DNA of 64,000 nucleotides, from NCBI GenBank assembly GCA_900471815.1, contig UICE01000003.1, positions 643,558 to 707,557 of the forward strand. Direction: 5' to 3'. Within the stretch, counting starts at the first letter, position 1. Each line of letters begins with the position of its first letter. The notes under the pieces are model-generated. The model was not told where the DNA came from. It saw only the letters and a list, made by a program, of their open reading frames with translations, and made no database searches. The translations under genes and the position numbers were made by a program. Source of the DNA: Hyphomicrobiales bacterium. Its GTDB lineage: Bacteria; Pseudomonadota; Alphaproteobacteria; Rhizobiales; Rhizobiaceae. Shown in pieces: positions 56,477 to 64,000 of the stretch.

Positions 56477-56839
56477 TTGAAAAATCTTAAAGAATTGAAC
56501 GAACGCCGCGCCGCGGCGATAGAAGCAAAAAAGCTTCTGCTGAAGAAATTTGAGTCAGCACCAAAGGCCGATGACCCTGAGGTGGTTGCCAAGCGGGCTG
56601 AACGTGAAGCTATCGTTGCCGCCCGTGAAGCAAGAAAAGCTGATCGTGATCGTTTGGCCAAGCTTGAAGAAGAGCGCAAGCTCGCGGAGACTCAAGCTCT
56701 TGCGGATGCTGCAGCGGCGGAAGCCGAAGCACTTGCTGCCGAAGCAAAGAATCGCATCGCCAGAGTTGTTCTGGATGAAGCCGAACGTAAGGCGGAACGT
56801 GACCGCCGTTATGCCGCTCGCAAAGCCAAACAGCGCTAA
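56477..56839 (+). CDS. Small alanine/lysine-rich helical protein, DUF6481-like
   Basis: A charged 120-residue helical protein. The pattern LKNLKELNERRAAAIEAKKLLLKKFESAPKADDPEV, followed by RAEREAIVAAREARKADRDRLAK, agrees with the DUF6481 family often found beside cold-shock genes in Hyphomicrobiales. The TTG at 56477 is chosen because it fits the family start and has AGGA about 10 bases before; TTG at 56453 is the upstream alternative. No membrane segment is seen. It could bind nucleic acid, which is only inferred from charge. Confidence 0.7.
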   Translation: MKNLKELNERRAAAIEAKKLLLKKFESAPKADDPEVVAKRAEREAIVAAREARKADRDRLAKLEEERKLAETQALADAAAAEAEALAAEAKNRIARVVLDEAERKAERDRRYAARKAKQR

Positions 56840-56867
56840 CTGTCAGCCTTTCTGTCCCGTTTATTGT

Positions 56868-56900
56868 GCCCCACAGCTTTAAACCGTGGGGTACTTTTGG
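56868..56900 (+). terminator. Weak intrinsic terminator
   Basis: CCCCAC (56869-56874) pairs with GTGGGG (56886-56891) around an 11-base loop, followed by a short TTTT. It follows the DUF6481-like gene by 30 bases and directly precedes the first molybdate-type operator. Confidence 0.5.
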
Positions 56901-56922
56901 TTATGTTTCTTCGAACATAACG
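56899..56922. promoter_or_regulatory. Candidate ModE-type operator (Mo-box), upstream copy
   Basis: GGTTATGTT-TCTTCG-AACATAACG has the 9-6-9 inverted form of ModE operators; the inner 8 bases of each arm are perfectly inverted. The match to the published consensus is from memory. It lies 61 bases before the modA start. Confidence 0.65.
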
Positions 56923-56941
56923 CTGGCTATCTGTTGACCAC

Positions 56942-56965
56942 CGATATATTCATAAGAATATTACG
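56942..56965. promoter_or_regulatory. Candidate ModE-type operator (Mo-box), downstream copy
   Basis: CGATATATT-CATAAG-AATATTACG is a second 9-6-9 inverted repeat, with two mismatches between arms. Its centre is 43 bases from that of the first copy, about four helical turns. It ends 17 bases before the modA start and would block transcription or translation initiation when bound. Confidence 0.65.
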
Positions 56966-56982
56966 GTGGAGCAGAGAGTTTG

Positions 56983-57777
56983 ATGAGTGTTCAATGGCGT
57001 GACTGGTTGAAATATTTTACAGCCATATTGGCAGCTATTTCATTGGCAATATCTTTTCAGATCAATCAAGCCCAAGCGGTTGAGAAGGTTACGATTTTTG
57101 CAGCCGCAAGTCTTAAGAATGCGCTTGATGAGGTTACGTCAGCATGGAAGGCTGAAACTGGCAAGGAAGTAACAACTTCTTATGCTGCGAGTTCAGCATT
57201 GGCCAAACAAATCGAATCCGGTGCTCCGGCAGATATTTTCATCTCCGCAGATTTGGATTGGATGGATTATCTTACGGCAAAGAAGCTAATTAATGAAGCC
57301 ACACGCAAGAGCCTTCTTAGCAATAGTATCGTTCTCGTAACATCAAAAGACAATGTTGAGCGGGTAGACATCAAAAAGGGTTTGGATCTGGCAGGGCTTC
57401 TCGGTGACGGCCGTTTGGCGATGGGCGCGATTGATTCGGTACCGGCAGGCAAATATGGCAAGGCTGCCCTGGAAACGTTAGGCATATGGTCGTCAGTGGA
57501 AAGTAAGATCGCTGGTGCAGAGAATGTGCGTGCTGCGTTGCTTCTCGTTTCTCGTGGCGAAGCACCATACGGGATCGTCTACAAAACTGATGCTGTAACT
57601 GACAAAGAAGTGGCGATTGCCGGTACCTTTCCGGACGATAGCCATAGGCCAATCGTCTACCCGATTGCGATGCTTGCTGACAGTAAGAATACTGATGCTG
57701 TGTCACTGCTTGACTATATAAAATCAGATAAAGCTGTGCCGCTGTTCGAAAAACATGGTTTTACCACACTCAAATAG
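56983..57777 (+). CDS. modA: Molybdate ABC transporter, periplasmic binding protein
   Basis: A 264-residue secreted protein with a signal peptide ending near NQAQA. The motifs EKVTIFAAASLKNALDEVTSAWKAETGKEV and SSALAKQIESGAPADIFISADLDWMDYL are those of ModA, with oxyanion contacts in AASL and SSALA. It captures molybdate and tungstate for ModB/ModC. The start is ATG 56983, preceded in frame by TTG. Two ModE-like operators lie upstream, so repression by ModE with molybdate is likely. Confidence 0.95.
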   Translation: MSVQWRDWLKYFTAILAAISLAISFQINQAQAVEKVTIFAAASLKNALDEVTSAWKAETGKEVTTSYAASSALAKQIESGAPADIFISADLDWMDYLTAKKLINEATRKSLLSNSIVLVTSKDNVERVDIKKGLDLAGLLGDGRLAMGAIDSVPAGKYGKAALETLGIWSSVESKIAGAENVRAALLLVSRGEAPYGIVYKTDAVTDKEVAIAGTFPDDSHRPIVYPIAMLADSKNTDAVSLLDYIKSDKAVPLFEKHGFTTLK

Positions 57778-57825
57778 GCGCGGACTTCCGGCAAGGGACC
57801 GCCACAAACACAGCGAGCTTTCGAT

Positions 57826-58527
57826 TTGAATTGGTTCTCGTTAAGCGCAGAAGAATGGACGGCTGTTCATCTCAGTGTGCGTATTGCATCTGTTGCTACG
57901 ATTGCCAGTCTACCTTTTGGCATAGCGGTCGGCGTGTTGTTGGCCAGAGGGCGTTTTTGGGGAAAGTCACTTTTGAATGGCTTGGTACATCTGCCATTGA
58001 TTTTACCACCTGTTGTCACCGGCTTTCTCCTGCTGATCCTTTTTGGGAGGCGCGGACCACTCGGGGCATTTCTTGCCGAGAATCTCGGGATTGTTCTGTC
58101 ATTTCGATGGACTGGTGCCGCCTTGGCCTGCGCTGTGATGGGTTTCCCCTTATTGGTTCGTAGCATCCGCCTTTCGGTTGAAGCAGTAGACAGGGGATTG
58201 GAGGATGCTGCCTCAACATTGGGCGCTAGCCCGGGCTGGGTTTTTATGACCGTAACTTTGCCTCTGATCTCGCCGGGCATTATTGCTGGTATGATACTTT
58301 CATTTGCAAAAGCAATGGGAGAGTTTGGAGCAACGATCACCTTTGTTTCCAATATTCCAGGTGAAACGCAAACTTTGTCAGCGGCGATCTATACCTTCAC
58401 GCAGGTGCCTGGCGGGGATGCTGGCGCATTCAAACTGACTATTATCTCCGTGATCATTTCGATGGCCGCTTTAATGGCTTCAGAATTCATGACCTATCTC
58501 TTCGCTCGCAAAGTCACATCACCATGA
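57826..58527 (+). CDS. modB: Molybdate ABC transporter, permease
   Basis: A 233-residue inner-membrane protein with about five helices. It has the permease-loop motif DRGLEDAASTLGASPGWVFMTVTLPLISPGIIAG of binding-protein-dependent transporters and the ModB pattern AMGEFGATITFVSNIPGETQTLS. The start is a TTG at 57826, 48 bases after modA. It overlaps modC by four bases. Confidence 0.94.
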   Translation: MNWFSLSAEEWTAVHLSVRIASVATIASLPFGIAVGVLLARGRFWGKSLLNGLVHLPLILPPVVTGFLLLILFGRRGPLGAFLAENLGIVLSFRWTGAALACAVMGFPLLVRSIRLSVEAVDRGLEDAASTLGASPGWVFMTVTLPLISPGIIAGMILSFAKAMGEFGATITFVSNIPGETQTLSAAIYTFTQVPGGDAGAFKLTIISVIISMAALMASEFMTYLFARKVTSP

Positions 58528-59606
58528 AGTTGGTTTTCGAGGCGCGACGGAAGCTCGGTGCATTTCAGTTGGATGCGGCATTTACGTCCGAAGGCGGCGT
58601 AACTGCGCTGTTTGGTCCTTCAGGATCGGGTAAAACCTCCATCATTCGCATGTTAACCGGGCTGGCTCACCCTGATGAGGGGCGTGTGATTTTTGATGGC
58701 GATGTTATTGTCGATACCACCCGAGGCATATCTATTCCGAAGCACAAACGCCGTTTTGGTGTTGTTTTCCAAGACAACCGGTTGTTCCCCCATTTGTCGG
58801 TTCGTCAAAATCTTAACTACGGTCGATGGTTCGTTTCAAAGCCTAAGAACGATGATAGTTTCGCCTCCATCGTTGATTTGCTGGGACTAGATTTCTTGCT
58901 CGACCGGCGGCCGATAAATCTTTCAGGCGGCGAAAAACAGCGGGTGGCAATTGGCCGTGCGTTACTTTCTTCGCCTCGTCTGCTCTTGATGGATGAGCCG
59001 CTTGCTGCATTGGACGAGACGCGGAAATTGGAAATATTGCCATATCTCGAAGCGCTGCGCGATCAGATGAACATTCCGATCATCTACGTTAGCCATTCAG
59101 TGACGGAGGTAGCGCGATTGGCCGATAAAGTTGTTGTACTGGACAATGGCAGCGTTACGATGGCTGGGCCGGTGGCTGATGTGCTAAATCAACCGTCCGT
59201 TTCCTCGATGCAAAACCGGAAAGACAGAGGAACGCTGATCGAAGGGAAAGTCATCCAGTACGATATAAAGCACAGACTGATGACAATCGAGTTCAATTCC
59301 CATCATTTCTTTGTTCCCGGGCCTGAGATTTCGATCGGCAAGACCGTCCGCATGTATATTCTTGCAAAGGATGTCATGCTTTCCACCGTTTATCCGGAAG
59401 GCGTGAGCGCTCTTAACATCCTGCGAGGAGAGGTTGCGATAATCCTTTCCAATTCAGATGGCACAGTGGATGTGCATATTGAATGCGAGGGAACGGCTCT
59501 GGTTTCGCGAATTACCTCGCTTTCGAGCGACCGGCTAAAGCTCACGGACGGAATGACGGTTTATGCCATTATTAAAACGGTCGCCTTGGAATCACGAGGA
59601 CCATAA
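58524..59606 (+). CDS. modC: Molybdate ABC transporter, ATP-binding protein
   Basis: A 360-residue ATPase. Walker A is GPSGSGKT at residues 31-38, the signature LSGGEKQRVAIGRALL, and Walker B LLLMDEPLAALDE; residues about 290-355 form the molybdate/TOBE-type domain (GVSALNILRGEVAIILSN... ITSLSSDRLKLTDGMTVYAIIKTVAL) that senses the oxyanion. It finishes the modABC operon. No T-rich terminator is evident after it. Confidence 0.95.
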   Translation: MKLVFEARRKLGAFQLDAAFTSEGGVTALFGPSGSGKTSIIRMLTGLAHPDEGRVIFDGDVIVDTTRGISIPKHKRRFGVVFQDNRLFPHLSVRQNLNYGRWFVSKPKNDDSFASIVDLLGLDFLLDRRPINLSGGEKQRVAIGRALLSSPRLLLMDEPLAALDETRKLEILPYLEALRDQMNIPIIYVSHSVTEVARLADKVVVLDNGSVTMAGPVADVLNQPSVSSMQNRKDRGTLIEGKVIQYDIKHRLMTIEFNSHHFFVPGPEISIGKTVRMYILAKDVMLSTVYPEGVSALNILRGEVAIILSNSDGTVDVHIECEGTALVSRITSLSSDRLKLTDGMTVYAIIKTVALESRGP

Positions 59607-59624
59607 GAGATTCAGGGTCTGTGC

Positions 59625-60521
59625 CTAAAAGGATAGTCCTTCCAGAGCTTGCGCGATGCGGTTGTACTCAGACTTTTCGATCGGCAATATGGGGCGTGGC
59701 GGATTGGAATGTGTTAGTCCCATTATGTTGGCGATAGCATACATGACGCGAATGCTGGAAAGCTCTTTAAATAAATCCCACAATGGTTGCAAAAGTTGGT
59801 CTAACCGTTGAACTTCGCCATCTTTTCCGGCCTGAGCGGCACGTGTTAGTGCAAGACATGGAATAGGCAACAGACCTCCAGCCACACTGTACCAAGCATG
59901 TCCGCCAGCCATCAAGGCATTCGCCGCATTCCAATCGCCACTAAACCCAATGGCAAACCCCGAGGGAAGTGCATTGCTGAGCGGCTGGATTATGGAAGGC
60001 ATTTCAGAAGCTGGTGCTGCCGGATTTTTAAGCGCAACTATGTTGTCAATTTTTGACAGCCGCTCAATGAGTGGAACGCCAAACGTAAAATGTGTTGTGG
60101 TCGGATTGTTGTAAATGCAAAGGGGAAGGCGGGTAGCACCAGCCACTGCAGTATAATGCTGGAAGACTTCTTCATCGTTCAGCGGCGTATATGAAACTGG
60201 TGCAAGAAGCAGTCCTGAAGCGCCGGCCTGCTCGGCATGCTTTGCAAATTGCTCTGCTTCGTCGGTACGCATGGCACCAACTCCGACGACAATTGGCACA
60301 GTCGAGTTGCCAGCTTTCACAGCGATCTCGACTGCGCGTTGCCGTTCCGCCGGGTCAAGATACATATATGTGCCAGTGCTTCCCAGAAGGCCGATAGAAT
60401 CCACGCGGGCATCTGCAAGGTTACTGATGATCTTTGAAAGATCACCTTCATCTACGCGGCCGTACGGATCACAAGGAGTAATGGGAAAGGCCGATAATCC
60501 ATGGAAGATTGAAGAGTTCAT
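59625..60521 (-). CDS. DapA-family (dihydrodipicolinate synthase-like) aldolase/lyase
   Basis: A 298-residue TIM-barrel enzyme of the DHDPS/N-acetylneuraminate lyase family. It has GLLGSTGTYMYLDPAERQRAVEIA in place of the usual G-T-T-G-E, catalytic Tyr in LCIYNNPTTTHF, and the Schiff-base Lys in NIVALKNPAAPAS. The altered substrate-binding loop means its substrate is probably not aspartate semialdehyde. It converges with modC, with about 18 bases between the stops. Confidence 0.85.
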   Translation of the reverse strand: MNSSIFHGLSAFPITPCDPYGRVDEGDLSKIISNLADARVDSIGLLGSTGTYMYLDPAERQRAVEIAVKAGNSTVPIVVGVGAMRTDEAEQFAKHAEQAGASGLLLAPVSYTPLNDEEVFQHYTAVAGATRLPLCIYNNPTTTHFTFGVPLIERLSKIDNIVALKNPAAPASEMPSIIQPLSNALPSGFAIGFSGDWNAANALMAGGHAWYSVAGGLLPIPCLALTRAAQAGKDGEVQRLDQLLQPLWDLFKELSSIRVMYAIANIMGLTHSNPPRPILPIEKSEYNRIAQALEGLSF

Positions 60522-60530
60522 GCTGCTATC

Positions 60531-60914
60531 CTAGCTTTCCGCGCTGGCGCTTAACGGTGCTCCGGGAAGATAAAGCAATATCTCCCGGATTTCGTAAACG
60601 GCTGTCGGATTGGCGCGGCGCAGTTCGCGTGCGGTTTCTACTGCAGCAGTAAGCGACGGGCAATCAACAACATATAGACCAAGCAATTGCTCTTTGGTTT
60701 CGGCAAAAGGACCATCGATTACTATTTCGGCGTCCTTACCGCGCAGCGTTACTGCACGGCCTGTGGGACCAAGACGTGCGGCTGGCCCGAGAGTTTTTTC
60801 ACGAACGAGACGTTCATTAATCTCCAAGAGCTCGGTCATAAGGGCCGTGTCTTCCTCTTTGGTCCAGGAAGAGACGACTTCCTCTTCGTGATAGGCCAGA
60901 ATTGCATAAAACAT
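60531..60914 (-). CDS. YciI-like DGPF-domain protein
   Basis: A 127-residue dimeric ferredoxin-like fold protein with the DGPF motif (IVIDGPFAETKEQLLGLYVVDC) and a conserved start MFYAILAYHEE. Such proteins are often encoded next to ECF sigma factors, but none is present here; the next sequence is a decayed SDR tail. Its function is unknown. Confidence 0.87.
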   Translation of the reverse strand: MFYAILAYHEEEVVSSWTKEEDTALMTELLEINERLVREKTLGPAARLGPTGRAVTLRGKDAEIVIDGPFAETKEQLLGLYVVDCPSLTAAVETARELRRANPTAVYEIREILLYLPGAPLSASAES

Positions 60915-61656
60915 GGATTATGATCCTCTTTAACTCATGGCCGGGGATTCTATTCAAGTCAGTTGGCTCTGCAACTGACAGGGGTTGGCCTCTTGCGCTT
61001 CCACGACAATGCATGCCTTATTATAGGTCAGAGCAAAAGCTCAATTTTCCTTGAGCCAAAGAAGAAAATGTTCTCCATGACAGTTATCCCGGTCGGGAAA
61101 ACTGCACAATGGCAATAGAATGGCTTCCCCGTGCCAGTGCTTGGTCATGAGCTGCCACCATCAAATTATGGGCTTACCGCCAGTGACGGCAATCGTTGCT
61201 CCAGAAACATAACTCGACAACGGATCGCTTTCCGGTCAATTTTCCCGAGCCTTTGTACGAATTTTCACGGTGGTCCGGAATAGGATTCATCCCTTTGCTT
61301 AATCCGGGCATTGATTGTTTGGGTGTAAAGCATCGACCAGCATCGACACACGCCGCGCCAGGCTTTTTCGCCATGCATTGCTTCCGACTGATACAATAGA
61401 AGGTGTGGCATTGCGTCGTCTGAAATTGCACCGGCAGAATGTTGTCCCTTCTACTCCTTTGCACCGCCACTCTGACGTCCATTCGTTTGATGCCCACGAT
61501 TTGAAACCTGCGTGGTGTAGCCATTGTCTTCGCGCCTCGGACGCTAGGCCATGGTCTCCCTTCCAAGACGAAAAACCCGTTAACCCGCCCATTGTTCCAG
61601 ATGCCATGCCTATGCATTCGCAATTGCGGCTACGCCCAGAGGCAGTTCTTGATTGG
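60915..61656. other. Long intergenic region with decayed coding sequence
   Basis: The 740 bases between the YciI gene and the SMR-like gene contain no convincing intact gene. Short frames on both strands (61174-61623 minus, 61315-61683 plus) show no family resemblance. The only clear protein-like signal is an SDR C-terminus at 61162-61240 on the minus strand. Confidence 0.6.
61162..61240 (-). pseudogene. Remnant C-terminus of a short-chain dehydrogenase/reductase
   Basis: On the minus strand the frame ending in TGA at 61164-61162 reads PESDPLSSYVSGATIAVTGG then KPII and stop. The SSYVSGATIAVTGG sequence is the standard C-terminal end of SDR oxidoreductases. An in-frame TGA stands directly upstream of PESDPL, and no Rossmann GxxxGxG segment is found in the neighbourhood, so only a fragment of about 24 codons is left. 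Confidence 0.8.
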
Positions 61657-61986
61657 CTATTCCGACGGGGCGAACGTAATTAGTCCCACGGCAATGATTG
61701 CCAGCATTATTCCGGCAAGTTGAGTTGTTGGCAGTTTCTCGCCGAAATAAACTATTGCAATTGCGTTGATGGCCACCAGTTGCAGCAATGCAGAAAGGGT
61801 GAAGGCCGAGGCCATTCCAAACTCACGCACCAGCCGAAGCATAATCAGATTGCCGATAGTATATAAAATCAGCGTTATAGCCAGCTTCGGGAATGTGGGC
61901 GATATTGCCCAGTGTTTGGCTCCGACAGCCGCAAGTAGAAAAACAAGTGTCGACGCCGCAAGCTGCAGCATGCCTGAGATTGTCAT
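61657..61986 (-). CDS. Small four-helix transporter, SMR/EmrE-like
   Basis: A 109-residue protein with four hydrophobic helices, a size typical of small multidrug resistance/DMT-type proteins. The C-terminal helix pair AIAIVYFGEKLPTTQLAGIMLAIIAVGLITF shows the usual YFGE and G-rich pattern. The conserved Glu of EmrE helix 1 is not evident in the first helix (MTISGMLQLAASTLVFLL), so drug export by that mechanism is uncertain. The start at 61986 has TGGAGATG upstream; the longer frame to 62094 is not needed. Confidence 0.75.
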   Translation of the reverse strand: MTISGMLQLAASTLVFLLAAVGAKHWAISPTFPKLAITLILYTIGNLIMLRLVREFGMASAFTLSALLQLVAINAIAIVYFGEKLPTTQLAGIMLAIIAVGLITFAPSE

Positions 61987-62188
61987 AACATCTCCATTGA
62001 AGAAGAGCGGGCGCTCGAAATAACACCGTTTGATCGGGTTCAAAAATAGCATTGGATTTTTGGCCGCACCATCCGCGCGATAGATCGCCGCCATCGTAAA
62101 AGTTCCGGCTTAACCTAGTCAGTTATCGCAACTGTAATGCACCATAAAAATTCATTCGTTTGACTTATTATTTCCTGCGATGTAGATT

Positions 62189-62893
62189 ATGGATATGGAA
62201 AATATAACCAAGCAGAGGAAACGTCAGTCCGCTCGCGGAGAAATTGCCCGCGAAAAGCTCATCGTCGTCGCGCTCGACCTGTTCGGCCGATATGGCTTCG
62301 AGGGCACGAGTACGCGGATGTTGCGTGATGCAGCAGGTGTGAACCTACAGGCCATCCTTTATTATTTCGGGAGCAAAGAAGGGCTCTATATAGCCACGGC
62401 GGAATATCTTGGCGGAGAGATCAATTCCCACGTTTCAGGCTTGCGAACCAAGGTGAAAGGACGACTGCAAGAATTGGCGGCAGCCGGGCAAAGTCTGTCA
62501 CGCGAAGAAGCAAAAGCTTTCCTGACAGAGATACTCCAAAAGATGGCAACTGTGTTTGTAAGCAAGGAATCCGAGCCGTGGGCACGGTTTTTGATACGAG
62601 AACAGATGGAGCCGACAGTGGCATTCAACAGAGTATATACCGCAGTCATGAAGCCTATGCTTGAGGCAGGCATCCAACTCATTAGCGTCTTGCTTGACGA
62701 AGATCCTTTATCCGAACATGTGCGCTTACGAATGATTTCTCTTTTCGGCAGTGTTCTTGTGTACCGCACAGCCCACGCCTCTGCGATGCTGCAGCTCGAG
62801 TGGAGCAGTATTGGTGCAAGCGAAGTTAAAACTATACAGAATTTAGCGGAGGAACTTGTTGCTGCCATACAGCCCGTCAAGGTGCGATCATGA
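62189..62893 (+). CDS. TetR-family regulator, CecR (DUF1956)-like
   Basis: A 234-residue repressor. The N-terminal helix-turn-helix is at about residues 20-62 ([47 protein letters not shown] in the TetR pattern). The C-terminal part [32 protein letters not shown] is of the DUF1956 type, as in E. coli CecR (YbiH). It overlaps the next gene by four bases and, as in E. coli ybiH-ybhGFSR, probably controls its own exporter operon. Confidence 0.88.
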   Translation: MDMENITKQRKRQSARGEIAREKLIVVALDLFGRYGFEGTSTRMLRDAAGVNLQAILYYFGSKEGLYIATAEYLGGEINSHVSGLRTKVKGRLQELAAAGQSLSREEAKAFLTEILQKMATVFVSKESEPWARFLIREQMEPTVAFNRVYTAVMKPMLEAGIQLISVLLDEDPLSEHVRLRMISLFGSVLVYRTAHASAMLQLEWSSIGASEVKTIQNLAEELVAAIQPVKVRS

Positions 62894-63903
62894 AGCGGCT
62901 GATCATTATATTGATCTTTGTTGTTGTGGTTGCCGCAGGCTTGGCGTGGTGGTTTGAGCTTCCACGCAAAATGGGCTGGGTTGAATCGGAAGCGACGCAA
63001 CTCACGCTTTACGGCAATGTAGATATCCGTCAGGTGCCACTTGGTTTCAGGGTCAATGGCCGCATGGAAAGACTGATGTTTGACGAGGGTGATACCGTTG
63101 CAGCTGGCGCAGTTATCGCGAGCCTGGATACAGCGCCCTATCAACAGTCTGTTGATGCCGCAAAGGCTGAAGTGTCTGCGCTGCGTGCGACACTTGAAAA
63201 GGCAATAGCAGGGCCACGCCAGACTGAGATAGTGCAAGCAGAAGCCGCGCTGAATGAGCGGCTTGCCGATCTTGAAAATGTAACTCTCTCCTATGAGCGT
63301 GCCCTCCGCCTCCGCCCGAATGGAACCATTTCCCAGTCCGGTTTGGATGAGGCAATTGCAGCAAAATCGATAGCGAATGCACGGACTGCTTCGGCGCGGG
63401 CAGCTTTGGCGCTTCTTAAAGAAGGAACACGTAAAGAGGACATTGAAGCAGCGAAAGCCAACCTTGCAGCTGCAGAAGCGAAACTTTCCAGCGCCGTGAC
63501 TTCGCTGGATGATGCTCAAATGCATGCGCCTAATGATGGGGTAATTCTTTCCCGCGTTCGTGAGGCAGGTTCCATCGTCGCGCCAGGTGATCCTGTGGTT
63601 GTATTGTCGCTGCTGAAACCCGTCTGGGTTCGCAGTTATATTTCTGAGGTTGATCTAGGCCGCATACATCCTGGCATGGTGGTCGATGTGTACTCGGATA
63701 CGAAACCCGGTAAACCCGCTAAAGGGAAGATCGGCTTTATATCGCCTGTGGCTGAATTCACGCCCAAATCAGTGGAGACGCCGGACCTACGCACAGATCT
63801 CGTTTATCGGTTACGCATCATTGTTGATGAGGCAACCCAAGATTTGCGACAGGGAATGCCTGTCACCCTTCGAGTGCCGATGGAACCAGGCCGTGAGCTA
63901 TGA
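62890..63903 (+). CDS. HlyD-family membrane fusion protein (YbhG-like)
   Basis: A 337-residue periplasmic adaptor with an N-terminal anchor (about residues 3-22). It has the barrel-sandwich halves [29 protein letters not shown] and [29 protein letters not shown] around a coiled coil of about 120 residues, followed by a beta barrel ending [12 protein letters not shown]. It links an ABC exporter to the outer membrane. Four-base overlaps with the regulator and with the following ATPase make one operon. Confidence 0.9.
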   Translation: MKRLIIILIFVVVVAAGLAWWFELPRKMGWVESEATQLTLYGNVDIRQVPLGFRVNGRMERLMFDEGDTVAAGAVIASLDTAPYQQSVDAAKAEVSALRATLEKAIAGPRQTEIVQAEAALNERLADLENVTLSYERALRLRPNGTISQSGLDEAIAAKSIANARTASARAALALLKEGTRKEDIEAAKANLAAAEAKLSSAVTSLDDAQMHAPNDGVILSRVREAGSIVAPGDPVVVLSLLKPVWVRSYISEVDLGRIHPGMVVDVYSDTKPGKPAKGKIGFISPVAEFTPKSVETPDLRTDLVYRLRIIVDEATQDLRQGMPVTLRVPMEPGREL

Positions 63904-64000
63904 CCGACCGGATTCCATCCACCGATGATGATGCCCGATCCGAATTTGTTCGTCTCGCAGATGTCAGCAAGAGCTTTGGTCAAGCTGCGCAAGCATTGAA
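63900..64000 (+). CDS. ABC transporter ATP-binding protein, N-terminal end (partial)
   Basis: The window ends after about 33 codons, reading [17 protein letters not shown] then [16 protein letters not shown]. The latter is the usual first strand of ABC ATPases (V-x2-V-S-K-S-F-G). The Walker A site falls outside. By position it corresponds to YbhF of the ybhGFSR-type exporter. It overlaps the hlyD stop by four bases. Confidence 0.75.
   Translation, partial: MTDRIPSTDDDARSEFVRLADVSKSFGQAAQAL

Noticed and set aside
61174-61623. 149-codon minus-strand frame in the 740-base gap
   Set aside because: No family resemblance, unusual composition, and it overlaps the SDR remnant in a different frame. 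The plus-strand frame at 61315-61683 is equally unconvincing.

Overview
The window carries a chromosomal segment of an alphaproteobacterium of the order Hyphomicrobiales, most likely Brucellaceae (Brucella, including former Ochrobactrum). This is judged from recognised proteins: a CckA hybrid kinase, an AcvB/LpiA pair, an alphaproteobacterial DksA with one cysteine, a DUF1127 protein and a STAS-MlaE fusion. A scattered family of about 120-bp palindromes ending in TGCGTGGTTCGAC resembles the Brucella Bru-RS elements. The species is an inference. Genes are dense, with many ATGA-type overlaps and several GTG or TTG starts. I saw no rRNA, tRNA, CRISPR array, phage or intact insertion sequence.

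Layout. 1-6.6 kb: end of a membrane protein, a dipeptide epimerase, an Mla-type lipid transport operon (STAS-MlaE, MlaF, MlaD, lipoprotein), a rhodanese and a divergent GlxA-type regulator. 6.9-12 kb: a 1,695-residue membrane-anchored coiled-coil protein with about 17 copies of a 29-residue repeat. 12.3-21.5 kb: an Hpt-like protein without its histidine, a 2Fe-2S ferredoxin and ferredoxin reductase, a zinc protease, folP-folK, a ycjX-ycjF pair, a SixA-like phosphatase and dksA. 21.5-29.9 kb: a FliO-like protein, cckA, an AbgT transporter with an M20 amidohydrolase, a LysR regulator and a VOC protein. 29.9-37 kb: a MocR regulator, a DUF1127 protein and a minus-strand run purB, DUF2259, rpe, P1 peptidase and a periplasmic binding protein. 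37-43 kb: flavin reductase, split XdhC, a hydrolase, a lipoprotein, a lipid kinase, a glucoamylase-like protein and an FAH-family hydrolase.

43-49 kb: an unrecognised gene, then the mprF(lpiA)-acvB pair for making and breaking down lysyl-phosphatidylglycerol, and a BASS transporter. 49-56 kb: a trehalose locus with otsA and otsB divergent from each other; downstream of otsA lies a TreY-like protein that has lost all of its expected catalytic residues. A membrane-anchored sugar-dehydrogenase-like protein and a small acidic protein follow. 56-60 kb: a cold-shock protein, a DUF6481-like protein and modABC preceded by two ModE-like operators. 60-64 kb: a DapA-family protein, a YciI protein, the decayed tail of a short-chain dehydrogenase, an SMR-like protein, and a CecR-like TetR / HlyD / ABC exporter operon that runs off the window.

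Physiological themes are envelope lipid homeostasis (Mla, LpiA/AcvB, lipid kinase), stress protection (trehalose, cold shock, DksA), cell-cycle control (CckA) and molybdenum use (ModABC, XdhC). The observations most worth pursuing are the TreY-like pseudoenzyme next to otsA, the 29-residue-repeat protein, the paired molybdate operators, the size series of palindromic repeats, the duplicated palindrome around the cckA start, and the SDR remnant.
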